This document shows, one piece after another, positions 46,549-56,860 of a stretch of 64,000 bases of DNA. The notes beneath the pieces were generated by a model. That model saw only the letters and a program-made list of their open reading frames with translations. It made no database searches and was not told the DNA's origin. The translations under genes and the position numbers were made by a program. Source of the stretch: Streptomyces endophytica (GTDB lineage Bacteria; Actinomycetota; Actinomycetes; Streptomycetales; Streptomycetaceae); contig NZ_CP110636.1 in the NCBI RefSeq assembly GCF_026153355.1, positions 310,001 through 374,000 on the forward strand, read 5' to 3'. The first letter of the stretch is position 1. Every line of letters begins with the position of its first letter.

Positions 46549-47152
46549 TTCGGTACGCCTCGTGTGGTCGAAAGGTGGTGATCGGCCGGTGGAAAAGCCG
46601 TTGCGGAAACCTGTCTTGTCGGTTTCGGCAACTGTGTAAAGCGTCAGGCTATGCGCGCTATTCCCTCCGAAGTGCTGGGGAACTCAACGATCTTCCTGTG
46701 AGTTTGCTCACGAGCCGTGCGACAAAAGCCGCATTTCCCATGATCAACAACCCTGGGCGAATCGGACAATGACGGATTGAAGCGCACGTTCCGCTCCCGA
46801 TCACCGCACCTGGGACAGCCGGCAGAGGCGTGCGACTCGCGGGCAAAAGTCCGATATCTCCAGCGCCTTCTTCTACAACTCGTGACGTGGTCCGTACATT
46901 GCGTCATCCACGTCACAGCCACCCGCTCCGCTCTTGTTGGAGATCCGGCACTGTGCTGGAATTCCACGGACCGCCGCACGTTTCAGCCGGCGCGCAGGGC
47001 GCAAGGTGGCGCCGCGCGGTGGTGCCGCTCTCTCGGCCAGAGGGGGCAGCCCGCCGGTCATTCACGACCGCCCATGGGGGATTCACGGTCCCCTATACGA
47101 CTCGACACCGTCCCGCCGAGGTGGGACGCCTGGTCCAGAGGTTGCGACGCTA
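46549..47152. promoter_or_regulatory. 604-base divergent region upstream of conservon 1
   Basis: No gene seen. Two strong inverted repeats: GTTGCGGAAACC/GGTTTCGGCAAC (46600-46611, 46621-46632, one mismatch) and GTGACGTGG/CCACGTCAC (46882-46890, 46908-46916, perfect). The first lies near the small-peptide promoter, the second nearer the kinase gene. Base composition is lower in GC (46640-46800) than surrounding genes, as expected of promoters. Confidence 0.5.
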
Positions 47153-50100
47153 GTGCAGGGACGTTTCAAGAGGGATGGCAGCGCTGCGGCGGAACCGGAG
47201 CTGCGCGGCGGAACCGACCGCGCCTCCTCGCCCAGCGCGACCGCAACAACCCGGCGGGCGGCCTGACGTCGTCCGACCGCGGCGGCCAGGCGCCGGGCGG
47301 TGATGCCGCGGACACCGGTGCGCCCAAGGCCGCGACCGGCCCCGGTTCGCGAATAGCGCTGCGCAACTGGCGCATCAGCACCCGACTGGTCTCCCTGCTC
47401 GCGCTGCCCGTGGTCGCCGCCACCACGCTCGGCGGCATGCGCATCGCCACGCAGCTGGAGAACATCGACCAGCTCGACAAGATGCAGATGCTCACCGAGA
47501 TGACCCGGCAGGCGACCGAGCTCGCCGACGCGCTGCAGGTCGAGCGGGACAAGTCGGCCGGTCCGCTGGCCGGCAGCGGCAACGCCAAGGACGACGCGAA
47601 CGTCGTCGCCCCCCGTGAGGCGACCGACCGCGCCAAGCTGTCCTTCAACCAGGCCACCGGCGACATCCAGGGCCAGGACGCCACGATGGCCGGCGTCCGG
47701 GCGACCATCCTGGAGATCGGCCGCCAGCTCAACACCCTCAACGAGATCCGCGCCAACGCCTACAAGGACGACGGCAACACCGCGCGGACCGTCACCAGCT
47801 ACAACCAGCTGATCAACTCGCTGCTGTCGCTCTCCCAGGACATGGCGCAGGCCACCAGCAACCCGGAAATGATCCGCAGTACCCGTGCGCTGGCGGCGTT
47901 CTCGTCGGCCAAGGAGTACGCGTCGATCCAGCGCGCCCTGATCAGTGCCGGCCTCGCCCACAAGGGCGGCCCGGAGCTGTCCGCCAACGACCGGCAGGCC
48001 GGCCACAACGCCGAGATCAGCGAGAAGGCCGCCCGGGACCGGTTCTCGCAGATCTACGCCAACAACGCCGGCGCGCTCACCCGCGGCCTGGACGGCAACA
48101 ACGACGAGATCAAGGCGGCGTCCGCCTTCTCGCACCGCGCCTTCGCCAGCGCCTCCGGCATCCGCAGCCAGGACTACCGCTACCTCGACTGGTACGACTC
48201 CGACACCGTCAAGATCGACGAGATGTCGCGGATCGAGACCACGCTGCTGTCGGAGATGGAGCAGAAGTCCCGCGAGGCCCGCGACGAGGCCACGCAGGAC
48301 GCCCTCATCAACGGTGCGCTGATCCTGCTCGTCCTCGGCGTCTCGCTGGTCGGCGCGTTCGTCGTGGCCCGCTCCATGGTCCGCTCGCTGCGCCGGCTGC
48401 AGGACACCGCCCAGAAGGTCGCCCAGGACCGGCTGCCCGAGCTGGTCAAGCAGCTCTCCGAGTCCGACCCGCAGGACGTGGACACCTCCGTCGAGTCGGT
48501 CGGTGTGCACAGCCGGGACGAGATCGGCCGGGTGGCCGCGGCCTTCGACGACGTGCACCGCGAGGCGGTCCGCCTCGCCTCCGAGCAGGCACTGCTGCGG
48601 GGCAACGTCAACGCGATGTTCACCAACCTCTCGCGCCGTTCCCAGGGTCTGATCCAGCGTCAGCTGTCGCTGATCTCCGAACTGGAGTCCCGCGAGGCCG
48701 ACCCGGACCAGCTCTCCTCGCTCTTCAAGCTCGACCACCTCGCGACCCGTATGCGCCGTAACGGCGAGAACCTCCTGGTCCTCGCGGGTGAGGAGCCGGG
48801 CCGCCGGTGGACCCGCCCGGTGCCGCTGGTCGACGTGCTCCGTGCCGCCGCCTCCGAGGTGGAGCAGTACGAGCGCATCGAGCTCAACGCCGTCCCGCAG
48901 ACCGAGGTCGCCGGCCGGGTCGTCAACGACCTCGTGCACCTGCTCGCCGAGCTGCTGGAGAACGCCACCTCGTTCTCCTCCCCGCAGACCAAGGTCAAGG
49001 TCACCGGCCACGCGCTGCCCGACGGCCGCGTCCTGGTCGAGATCCACGACACCGGCATCGGCCTGTCCCCCGAGGACCTCTCGGCGATCAACGAGCGGCT
49101 GGCCAGCCCGCCGACCGTGGACGTCTCGGTCTCCCGCCGGATGGGTCTGTTCGTGGTCGGCCGGCTGTCCCTGCGGCACGGCATCCGCATCCAGCTCCGG
49201 CCGTCCGACTCCGGCGGCACCACCGCACTGGTCATGCTGCCGGTCGACGTCGCCCAGGGCGGCAAGAAGCCGGCGCCGAGCACCGCCAAGAGCCCGTCCG
49301 GCGAGGTCGGCGGTGCGCCGGCCAGCCGGCTCGCCGGCCTCCAGCCGCGCGGCCAGGTCGGTTCCGGCCCGGGCGCCGGCGGCCGTCCCGCGCTGCCCGG
49401 CCGCGGCGGTCCCGGTGGCGCCCCGAACGCCTTCGGCGCCCCCTCCGGACGCCCCGCGCCCGCCGGCGCCGCACCCGGTGCCCCGGCCGCGGGCGGCGAC
49501 GCCCGTCCGCCCGCCGCGCGCTCCGGCGGTGCGCGCCCCGCGCTGCCCACCCGCGGTGCGGACAACGGGCCCGCGGCGACCGTCGCCCCGCCCACCGGTG
49601 CGCCCCGCCGCGAGGAGCGCGCGGAGCTGCCGGCCCGCGGTCCGGCGGCCGAACTGCCGGGCGGTACGCCGGCCGGCGGCGGCCGCGGTGGCCAGGACGC
49701 CTTCGGCGGTCAGCAGCAGCCGGGCGGTACGAGCTGGGGTGCCCGCCGCGAGCGCGGCGGTCAGGACGACTGGCCGCTGACGCCCCGCGAGGCGCAGGAC
49801 CGGCCGCGCGGCCACGAGGAGCCGGAGACCACCGGAAGCTTCGAGCGGCCCGCGCCGGCCGGCGGCCCCGGTGACACCGCCGAGTTCGCCCGCCCGGACT
49901 TCAACGCCCCGCCGCCCGCGGCGAAGGCCCCGGAACGCGAGCCGGACCGCTACGACACGGGTCAGTACGACACGGGCCAGTACCCGACGGACCGTTACGA
50001 CACCGGCGAGTACCCCGCGGACCGCTACGACACCGGCGAGTACCCGGCGGACCGCTTCCCGCGGCCCGCCGCCGAGGCCGACCCGTACGAGACCGGGCAG

Positions 50101-50757
50101 CTCGACGCCCGTCAGCTGCGGCAGCCGGACGCGGGCCGGGCCGGTTACGCCGACGACCCGCAGAGCACCGGCCAGTTCCCGGCGGCCGGGCCGCAGGACG
50201 GCCGCGCGCCCGAGCCGGACGTGCTCGGCGCCGCCGACGCCGGTCCCGGTGACGGCCGTACGCCGATCTTCGACACGATCGAGTCCAACTGGTTCAGCCA
50301 CCCGGCGGCAGCCGCTGCCGGTGTGCCGCCGCAGGGCCCCACCGAGGAGCCGGAGGCGCCGCGGCTGCCGCGCCGCGGATCCGCGGCGGCCCCGGGCGCG
50401 CCCGCCGAGCCGCAGGGCAACGCCGCACGCAACCCGGAGCGGGCCGACGCCACGGCGCAGTGGCGCAGTTCGCCGAACGACGAGACCTGGCGGCAGGCGG
50501 AGCAGATCCGTCAGCCGGCCTCGGGCGGTATCACCACCTCCGGGCTGCCGCGCCGGGTCCCGCGCGCCAACCTCGTCGCGGGCACCGCCCAACAGCAGCA
50601 GCCCGCCCAGAGCGGTCCGCAGGTCTCCCGCGCGCCGGGTGATGTGCGTGGCCGGCTGACCAATCTCCGTCGCGGTATCCAGCAGGGCCGGCAGGCCGGG
50701 ACGTCGTCCACCGGCAACCACGGCATTGTCGATCCCACTCACCAGCAGGAGCGTTAG
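47153..50757 (+). CDS. cvnA: Conservon sensor kinase CvnA, copy 1 (one apparent frameshift)
   Basis: About 1201 residues once one C is restored near 47226-47232 (SSP-QRDRNNPAGG). Order: polar N-terminus (VQGRFKRDGSAAAEPE), membrane helix (LVSLLALPVVAATTLGG), extracellular nitrate/nitrite-sensor-like helical domain, second helix (GALILLVLGVSLVGAFVVA), HAMP, a region with FKLDHLATRMRRNGENLL, and a HATPase (VHLLAELLENAT, EIHDTGIGL, MGLFVVGRLS). The 430-residue Pro/Gly-rich tail has YDTG[QE]Y repeats and a conserved end motif. GTG at 47153. First gene of cvnABCD. Confidence 0.92.
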
Positions 50758-51180
50758 TTGAGTCCGATGAGCCAGGCGGCGCAGAATCTGAACTGGTTGA
50801 TCACCAACTTCGTGGACAACACCCCCGGGGTGTCCCACACGGTGGTGGTCTCCGCGGACGGGCTGCTCCTCGCGATGTCCGAGGGCTTCCCCCGTGACCG
50901 CGCCGACCAGTTGGCGGCGGTGGCCTCCGGGCTGACCTCGCTGACCTCCGGCGCGTCCCGCATCTTCGAGGGCGGGAGCGTCAACCAGACCGTGGTGGAG
51001 ATGGAGCGTGGCTTCCTCTTCATCATGTCCGTCTCCGACGGATCGTCGCTGGCCGTGCTCGCGCACCCCGAGTGCGACATCGGTCTGGTCGGCTACGAGA
51101 TGGCCCTGCTGGTCGACCGCGCGGGCACGGTGCTCACGCCCGACCTGCGCGCAGAACTCCAGGGCAGTCTGCTGAACTGA
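50758..51180 (+). CDS. cvnB: Conservon roadblock/LC7 protein CvnB, copy 1
   Basis: A 140-residue roadblock/LC7-domain protein (SPMSQAAQNLNWLITNFVDNTPGVSHTVVVSADGLLLAMSEGFP...). Roadblock proteins act as dimeric platforms or regulators for small GTPases such as CvnD. The TTG start right after the cvnA stop is chosen because GGAGCG precedes it at the proper distance and copy 2 has GTG at the same codon. The protein is identical in its 137-residue body to copy 2. Confidence 0.93.
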   Translation: MSPMSQAAQNLNWLITNFVDNTPGVSHTVVVSADGLLLAMSEGFPRDRADQLAAVASGLTSLTSGASRIFEGGSVNQTVVEMERGFLFIMSVSDGSSLAVLAHPECDIGLVGYEMALLVDRAGTVLTPDLRAELQGSLLN

Positions 51181-51286
51181 CGGCGTCCGCAGCGCCGCCC
51201 CGTCCAGCACCACACCACCCATTCGTGCCGCACCCCCCACCGGCCCAACCCGACGACAGCGCGCGCTGTCCCGTCCGGAGGACCCC

Positions 51287-51697
51287 ATGACCCCGCCACC
51301 TGCCTCGCCCGGCCCGTACGGCGCCTACAGCCAAGCGCCGTACGGGAGCGAAGGTGACCAGCCGCTGGTGCGCCCGTACGCCATGACCGGAGGCCGGACC
51401 CGGCCGCGCTACCAGCTCGCCATCGAGGCGCTGGTCAGCACGACCGCCGACCCCGCCCAGCTGCCCGGGCTGCTGCCCGAGCACCAGCGGATCTGCCACC
51501 TGTGCCGTGAGGTGAAGTCGGTCGCCGAGGTCTCCGCGCTGCTGCACATCCCGCTGGGCGTGGCGCGGATCCTCGTCGCGGACCTGGCAGAGGCCGGGAT
51601 GGTGGCGATCCACCAGCCCGGTGGCAGCGGCGAGGCCGGCGGTACGCCGGACGTGACCTTGCTGGAGAGGGTGCTCAGTGGACTTCGCAAGCTCTGA
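51287..51697 (+). CDS. cvnC: Conservon DUF742 protein CvnC, copy 1
   Basis: A 136-residue DUF742 protein. A short Pro/Tyr-rich start precedes LVRPYAMTGGRTRPRYQLAIEALVSTT, EHQRICHLCREVKSVAEVSALLHIPLGVARILVADLAEAG (a winged-helix-like part) and VTLLERVLSGLRKL. It overlaps cvnD by 20 bases, so translation is coupled. ATG start after a GGAGGACCCC ribosome site. Confidence 0.93.
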   Translation: MTPPPASPGPYGAYSQAPYGSEGDQPLVRPYAMTGGRTRPRYQLAIEALVSTTADPAQLPGLLPEHQRICHLCREVKSVAEVSALLHIPLGVARILVADLAEAGMVAIHQPGGSGEAGGTPDVTLLERVLSGLRKL

Positions 51698-52271
51698 CGG
51701 CGGCTTCGCCGCGAGCCCGGCCCGCGCCACCACGTCCGCGAAGATCGTGGTGGCGGGCGGCTTCGGCGTGGGCAAGACCACGTTCGTCGGCGCGGTCTCG
51801 GAGATCAACCCGCTGCGCACGGAGGCCGTCATGACCTCCGCGTCGGCGGGGATCGACGACCTCAGCCACGTGCAGGACAAGACCACGACGACCGTGGCGA
51901 TGGACTTCGGCCGGATCACGCTGGACCAGGACCTGATCCTGTACCTCTTCGGTACGCCGGGCCAGGACCGCTTCTGGTTCATGTGGGACGACCTGGTCCG
52001 CGGTGCCATCGGCGCGGTCGTGCTGGTGGACACCCGCCGCCTGGCCGACTGCTTCCCGGCCGTCGACTACTTCGAGAACAGCGGCCTGCCGTTCGTCGTC
52101 GCCCTCAACGGCTTCGAGGGGCACCAGCCCTACACGCCCGACGAAGTGCGTGAGGCGCTACAGATCGGTCCCAACACCCCGATCATCACGACCGACGCCC
52201 GGCACCGCAGCGAGGCCAAGAGCGCGCTCATCACGCTCGTCGAGCACGCGCTGATGGCCCGGCTCCAGTAG
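51678..52271 (+). CDS. cvnD: Conservon small GTPase CvnD, copy 1
   Basis: A 197-residue Ras-like/MglA-type GTPase. G1 VAGGFGVGKTTFVGA, switch with TTTTVAMDFGRI, G3 YLFGTPGQDRFWFMWDDL; the usual NKxD is NGFEG, as common in this family. It probably cycles at the membrane with CvnA-C in a receptor-like complex. GTG start overlaps cvnC. Confidence 0.93.
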   Translation: MDFASSDGGFAASPARATTSAKIVVAGGFGVGKTTFVGAVSEINPLRTEAVMTSASAGIDDLSHVQDKTTTTVAMDFGRITLDQDLILYLFGTPGQDRFWFMWDDLVRGAIGAVVLVDTRRLADCFPAVDYFENSGLPFVVALNGFEGHQPYTPDEVREALQIGPNTPIITTDARHRSEAKSALITLVEHALMARLQ

Positions 52272-52674
52272 GAACCGGCCGGCGCTCCGGTTCGTCATCA
52301 GTAGTGGACGGCCCGGCAGTTGATTCTCATGGGTGGCGCAGCCCTGCCCAGGGCTGCGCCCCACCATCCGCGAAGGGATCTGTGTCCTTCGACACGCCCA
52401 CAAATTCGCTTCATAACGTTTCGACAGTGAATCCCCGAGGTTTCGACACCGCACGCGCATGCCCGGCTTCGCTGCGCTCACGGATCGCTTGTCTTTTGCT
52501 GCACCTCGCCCTTAACGCCCCTTTTATCTGAGGGCCTTCCGGGCCTGCTCCAGCTTTGCTCAGTGTTTGGAACGCACCGCCCTGACGTGCTGAAATTCGC
52601 TGAACTCCGGAGTAGGAACGCCCAGAAGAAACGGCACAGCAGGTAGTGCCGGCCGCCGAGAGGTTGTTGGTCGA
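52272..52674. other. Inter-conservon region with terminator and TTTCGACA repeats
   Basis: A hairpin GGCGCAGCCCT (52335-52345)/AGGGCTGCGCC (52350-52360) probably ends conservon 1. Three TTCGACA copies follow (about 52386, 52420 and 52441), possibly promoter or regulator elements for conservon 2. No gene seen. Confidence 0.55.
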
Positions 52675-55600
52675 GTGAGGCGAAGCACGTCTAGCCCCGA
52701 GCCGCAGGAACCGCGGCGGGGCAACTTCACCCCGCCACCGAGAGGTGGCGTACCGGCTTCCGACGCGCCCGAGGACACGGTCGCGAAGCCTCCGGTCACC
52801 GGTAGCAAGTACTCCCCGCGCAACTGGCGGGTGGCCACCCGGCTGAACGCGATCCTGCTGATCCCCGTGCTGCTCGCCCTGGTTCTGGGCGGCCTGCGGG
52901 TGAACACCTCCTTCGCCACCTGGCAGGAGGCGCAGGACGCGGAGAACACCGCGAAGCTCGTGCGTGCCGCGCTCTCCTACAGCACCGCCCTGATCGACGA
53001 GCGGGACCGCACCGCGGCGCCGCTGCTGGAGGGCAAGAAGAACGACCCGACCGTCCAGGAGGCCCGGGACGCCACCGACTCCGCCGCGGACGCGTTCCAC
53101 AAGGCCGCCAAGGCCATGCCGGACAAGCCGGGCCTGAAGCGCCGGCTCGCCTCGTTCGAGAAGGTCGAGCCCAAGCTCCAGCAGCTGCGCCAGGCCGCGT
53201 ACACCTCGAAGCTGCACGGTGTGCAGACCGAGGAGGGCTACGTCGAGGTCCAGCACCCGCTGATGGAGTTCGCCAACGAGCTCGGCCTGGGCACCGGCAA
53301 CATCACCTCGTACGGCCGCACCGTCTACGCCGTGGCGCTGGCCAAGGCGGCCGAGTCGCTGGAGCGCTCGATCGGCACCCACCTGCTGGTCGACCCGGCG
53401 ACGCCGCAGGGCGGCAAGGAGCACAAGCTCCAGCTGACCGCCTTCGCGTCGTACCGCTACCTGGAGGGCATCGCCATCGGCGAGTACACCTCCGGCGGCA
53501 CCCCGGAGGACGTCGAGCGGCTGCAGAAGGACGCCGCCGCGCTGAAGCAGGCGGCGCAGCAGAAGATCGCACAGGCAAAGGAACAGGCACAGGCCGCGAA
53601 CCGGCCGTTCCGCACCCCGCCGTCGATCGACCAGATGTCCACCTGGATCGGGACCGGCGCGGCGCCGGAGACGCTGAGCCTGAAGGGCATCACCTCCGAC
53701 AGCTACTTCGCGGCCGCAACCGGCAAGTTCAACATGTACCGGTCCATCGAGAAGGACCTGGCCGACAAGGCCGTGAACGAGGCCGCGCAGATCTCCGCGG
53801 ACGCCAAGCAGTCCACCTTCGTCGACTCCGCGATCGTGCTCGCCGCGCTGATCATCGCGTTCGTCGTGGCCGGTCTGATGGCCCGCCGGATGAGCCGCAA
53901 CATGCGCCAGCTGCGCAACGCCGCCTTCGGCGTCGCCGAGCAGCGGCTGCCGATGCTGGTCGACCAGCTCTCCCGGACCGCCCCCGGCCGGGTCGACACC
54001 CGCGTCACCCCGATCCCGATCGCCACCACCGACGAGATCGGTGAGGTCGCCCGGGCCTTCGACCAGGTGCACCGCGAGGCCGTCCGGCTGGCCGCCGAGC
54101 AGGCGCTGCTGCGGGGCAACGTCAACGCGATCTTCACCAACCTCTCCAGCCGCAACCAGGGCCTGATCGAGCGTCAGCTGGAGCTGATCACCGACCTGGA
54201 GAACAACGAGGCGGACCCGGACCAGCTGGAGAGCCTCTTCCGGCTCGACCACCTCGCGACCCGTATGCGCCGCAACGGCGAGAACCTCCTCATCCTCGCC
54301 GGCGAGGAGCCGGGCCGCCGCTGGAACCAGCCGGTGCCGCTGGTCGACGTCCTGCGGGCGGCGATCAGTGAGGTCGAGTCGTACGAGCGAATAGACCTCA
54401 CCGGGGTGCCGGAGAGCGAGATCCACGGCACCGCCGTGACCGACCTCGTGCACCTGCTCTCCGAGCTGCTGGAGAACGCCACCACCTTCTCCTCGCCGCA
54501 GACCAAGGTGCGGGTGACCGCGACCCGGCTGCCCGACGGCCGGGTGATGATCGAGATCCACGACAAGGGCATCGGGCTCACCCCCGAGGACTTCGCGGAC
54601 ATCAACCACAAGCTGGCGAACCCGCCGAGCGTGGACGCCGCGATCTCCCAGCGCATGGGCCTGTTCGTGGTCGGCCGGCTGGCCGACCGGCACGGGATCC
54701 GGGTGCAGCTGCGCCCCTCCGGCGAGCAGGCGGGCACCACGTCCCTGGTCATGCTGCCCGAGGCGATCACCCACGGTGGTGGCGGCGACGAGCAGTTCGA
54801 GGACGACTTCACGGTCTCCCGGATCGTCCCCGAGCACCAGCAGGGGGCCTACGAGGGCCACCAGCGCACCGCCGCCGAGCTGGGCTTCGACGACAGCCGC
54901 TACGCCCGCACGGACGCCGCGGACCTGGACATGGTCGGCCGCTCGCTGATGCGCGAGGAGCGCCGGGCCGCGCTGGAGGCACAGACCACCGGTGGCGAGC
55001 GCCCGGCCGAGGGGCCGGAGGTCGGCAATCCGCTCTTCCGCGACCCGGCGACGTCCGCCACCGGCTACCAGGGCCACCCCGCCCCGGGCTATCCGGAAGC
55101 TGATCAACCGCTCTACGACGACCGGTCGCACGGCAGCCAGGCGTTCGGTGATCTGGGCTTCCCGGAGACCACCGGCCAGCAGCCATACGTCTCGCACGAA
55201 CCGGTACAGCCGGACGAATGGTCCGAACGCCACGCATTCGAGGGCTACTTCGGGACCGAAGCGGAATCTGACCGGAATACAACTGCCGCTCCCGCTGACG
55301 CGCCCGAGCGCGTACCATTCGAGCGTCCGGGCCCCACACCGAGCGACTCGCACTCGCTGACGGACGCCGGCCTTCCGCGCCGCGGAGGCCGCGACCAGCA
55401 GGCAGAGCAGTTTCAGCAGCCGCGGAGCGCGCCGGAGACCGGCCAGGACGGCTCCGACTGGCGCAGCTCGAACGACGAGCGCTGGGAGCGGGCGGAGCGG
55501 CTGCGCGAGCCGAAGGCGGGCGGAGTCACAGCCTCCGGTCTTCCCCGTCGGGTGCCCAAGGCCAACCTGGTCGAGGGTGCCGCGGAGCAGACCCCGCAGG

Positions 55601-55764
55601 GCGGCCCCCAGGTCTCCCGCGCCCCGGAGGACGTCCGCGGCAGGTTGAGCAACCTGCGCCGCGGAGTCCAGCAGGGACGCAATGTCGGCACGGACCCCTC
55701 CGGGGTCCCCCAGAATGACCAACAGGGCTTCGGCCCCGGCAGCACCTACGATCAGGAGCGTTAG
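52675..55764 (+). CDS. cvnA: Conservon sensor kinase CvnA, copy 2
   Basis: A 1029-residue kinase with the same plan as copy 1: N-terminal tail, membrane helix (AILLIPVLLALVLGGL), extracellular nitrate-sensor-like domain, helix (SAIVLAALIIAFVVAGLMA), HAMP, FRLDHLATRMRRNGENLL, and HATPase (VHLLSELLENATTFSSPQ, EIHDKGIGLT, MGLFVVGRLA). The sensor domain is clearly divergent from copy 1, so it likely senses another signal. Its shorter tail ends in the shared motif SGLPRRVPKANLV ... VRGRLSNLRRGVQQGR. GTG at 52675, weak ribosome site (AGAGG). Intact. Confidence 0.93.
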   Translation: MRRSTSSPEPQEPRRGNFTPPPRGGVPASDAPEDTVAKPPVTGSKYSPRNWRVATRLNAILLIPVLLALVLGGLRVNTSFATWQEAQDAENTAKLVRAALSYSTALIDERDRTAAPLLEGKKNDPTVQEARDATDSAADAFHKAAKAMPDKPGLKRRLASFEKVEPKLQQLRQAAYTSKLHGVQTEEGYVEVQHPLMEFANELGLGTGNITSYGRTVYAVALAKAAESLERSIGTHLLVDPATPQGGKEHKLQLTAFASYRYLEGIAIGEYTSGGTPEDVERLQKDAAALKQAAQQKIAQAKEQAQAANRPFRTPPSIDQMSTWIGTGAAPETLSLKGITSDSYFAAATGKFNMYRSIEKDLADKAVNEAAQISADAKQSTFVDSAIVLAALIIAFVVAGLMARRMSRNMRQLRNAAFGVAEQRLPMLVDQLSRTAPGRVDTRVTPIPIATTDEIGEVARAFDQVHREAVRLAAEQALLRGNVNAIFTNLSSRNQGLIERQLELITDLENNEADPDQLESLFRLDHLATRMRRNGENLLILAGEEPGRRWNQPVPLVDVLRAAISEVESYERIDLTGVPESEIHGTAVTDLVHLLSELLENATTFSSPQTKVRVTATRLPDGRVMIEIHDKGIGLTPEDFADINHKLANPPSVDAAISQRMGLFVVGRLADRHGIRVQLRPSGEQAGTTSLVMLPEAITHGGGGDEQFEDDFTVSRIVPEHQQGAYEGHQRTAAELGFDDSRYARTDAADLDMVGRSLMREERRAALEAQTTGGERPAEGPEVGNPLFRDPATSATGYQGHPAPGYPEADQPLYDDRSHGSQAFGDLGFPETTGQQPYVSHEPVQPDEWSERHAFEGYFGTEAESDRNTTAAPADAPERVPFERPGPTPSDSHSLTDAGLPRRGGRDQQAEQFQQPRSAPETGQDGSDWRSSNDERWERAERLREPKAGGVTASGLPRRVPKANLVEGAAEQTPQGGPQVSRAPEDVRGRLSNLRRGVQQGRNVGTDPSGVPQNDQQGFGPGSTYDQER

Positions 55765-55765
55765 T

Positions 55766-56188
55766 GTGAGCCCGATGAGCCAGGCGGCGCAGAATCTGAA
55801 CTGGTTGATCACCAACTTCGTGGACAACACCCCCGGGGTGTCCCACACGGTCGTGGTCTCCGCGGACGGACTCCTTCTCGCGATGTCCGAGGGCTTCCCC
55901 CGTGACCGCGCCGACCAGTTGGCGGCGGTGGCCTCCGGGCTGACCTCGCTGACCTCCGGCGCGTCCCGCATCTTCGAGGGCGGGAGCGTCAACCAGACCG
56001 TGGTGGAGATGGAGCGTGGCTTCCTCTTCATCATGTCCGTCTCCGACGGATCGTCGCTGGCCGTGCTCGCGCACCCCGAGTGCGACATCGGTCTGGTCGG
56101 CTACGAGATGGCCCTGCTGGTCGACCGCGCGGGCACGGTGCTCACGCCCGACCTGCGCGCAGAACTCCAGGGCAGTCTTCTCAACTAG
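55766..56188 (+). CDS. cvnB: Conservon roadblock/LC7 protein CvnB, copy 2
   Basis: A 140-residue roadblock protein, GTG start immediately after the cvnA2 stop, AGGAGCG upstream. Protein identical to copy 1 from MSQAAQ to SLLN. At DNA level only a handful of silent changes occur (around codons 29-37 and the last few codons); roughly 300 bases in the middle are identical. This suggests recent gene conversion. Confidence 0.93.
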   Translation: MSPMSQAAQNLNWLITNFVDNTPGVSHTVVVSADGLLLAMSEGFPRDRADQLAAVASGLTSLTSGASRIFEGGSVNQTVVEMERGFLFIMSVSDGSSLAVLAHPECDIGLVGYEMALLVDRAGTVLTPDLRAELQGSLLN

Positions 56189-56272
56189 CAAACAGGCAGT
56201 GCGTTTCCCGCCGCCGCGTCTTATGGTTCGGTGGCGCGACCGGCGTCAGACAGGCAAGTTGAAGGAGGAGAC

Positions 56273-56860
56273 GTGGCAACGCCCCCTAGCGGATACCCGT
56301 ACGGTTCCGGGCAGGAGTCCGGGCCTGTGGGCGAGACCCATCACAACCGCTTCAACTTCCCGTCTGCGCCGAGCCGCCGGTCGCAGCGGCCCCAGCCATC
56401 GCAGCCGGGGCCGTACGACTCCCAGCCGTACGAGCCGTCGGTGTACGACCAGCCGCAGCCACCGCGCATCCAGCCGGTGCAGCCGCCGCGGAAGCCCGAG
56501 CCCGCCCCCACCGGGGCGAACAACCCGCTCGTGCGCCCGTACGCCATGACCGGTGGCCGGACCCGGCCGCGCTACCAGCTCGCCATCGAGGCGCTGGTCA
56601 GCACGACCGCCGACCCGGCCAAGCTGCAGGGCCAGCTGCCGGAGCACCAGCGCATCTGCCACCTCTGCCGCGAGATCAAATCGGTGGCCGAGATCTCGGC
56701 CCTCCTCTCCATCCCCCTCGGCGTCGCCCGAATCCTCGTCGCCGACCTGGCGGAGGCCGGGCTCGTCGCCATCCATCAGCCCGGCGGGGACGAGACCGCC
56801 GGCGGACAGCCAGATGTGACACTGCTCGAAAGGGTGCTCAGTGGACTTCGCAAGCTCTAG
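56273..56860 (+). CDS. cvnC: Conservon DUF742 protein CvnC, copy 2
   Basis: A 195-residue DUF742 protein, longer than copy 1 because of a 75-residue Pro/Gln/Tyr/Ser-rich N-terminus (VATPPSGYPYGSGQE...QPVQPPRKPEPAP). The domain (LVRPYAMTGGRTRPRYQLAIEALV onward) is nearly identical to copy 1. GTG at 56273 follows GAAGGAGGAGAC. Overlaps cvnD2 by 20 bases. Confidence 0.93.
   Translation: MATPPSGYPYGSGQESGPVGETHHNRFNFPSAPSRRSQRPQPSQPGPYDSQPYEPSVYDQPQPPRIQPVQPPRKPEPAPTGANNPLVRPYAMTGGRTRPRYQLAIEALVSTTADPAKLQGQLPEHQRICHLCREIKSVAEISALLSIPLGVARILVADLAEAGLVAIHQPGGDETAGGQPDVTLLERVLSGLRKL

Noticed and set aside
46777..47152. An upstream start for cvnA at 46777
   Set aside because: The in-frame upstream part has no similarity to kinase N-termini and exists only because of the frameshift; GTG at 47153 gives the family start VQGRFKRDG.
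47083..51288. A 1401-codon minus-strand open frame across conservon 1
   Set aside because: Antisense of cvnA/cvnB; Arg/Gly/Leu-rich nonsense, no ribosome site and no domain.
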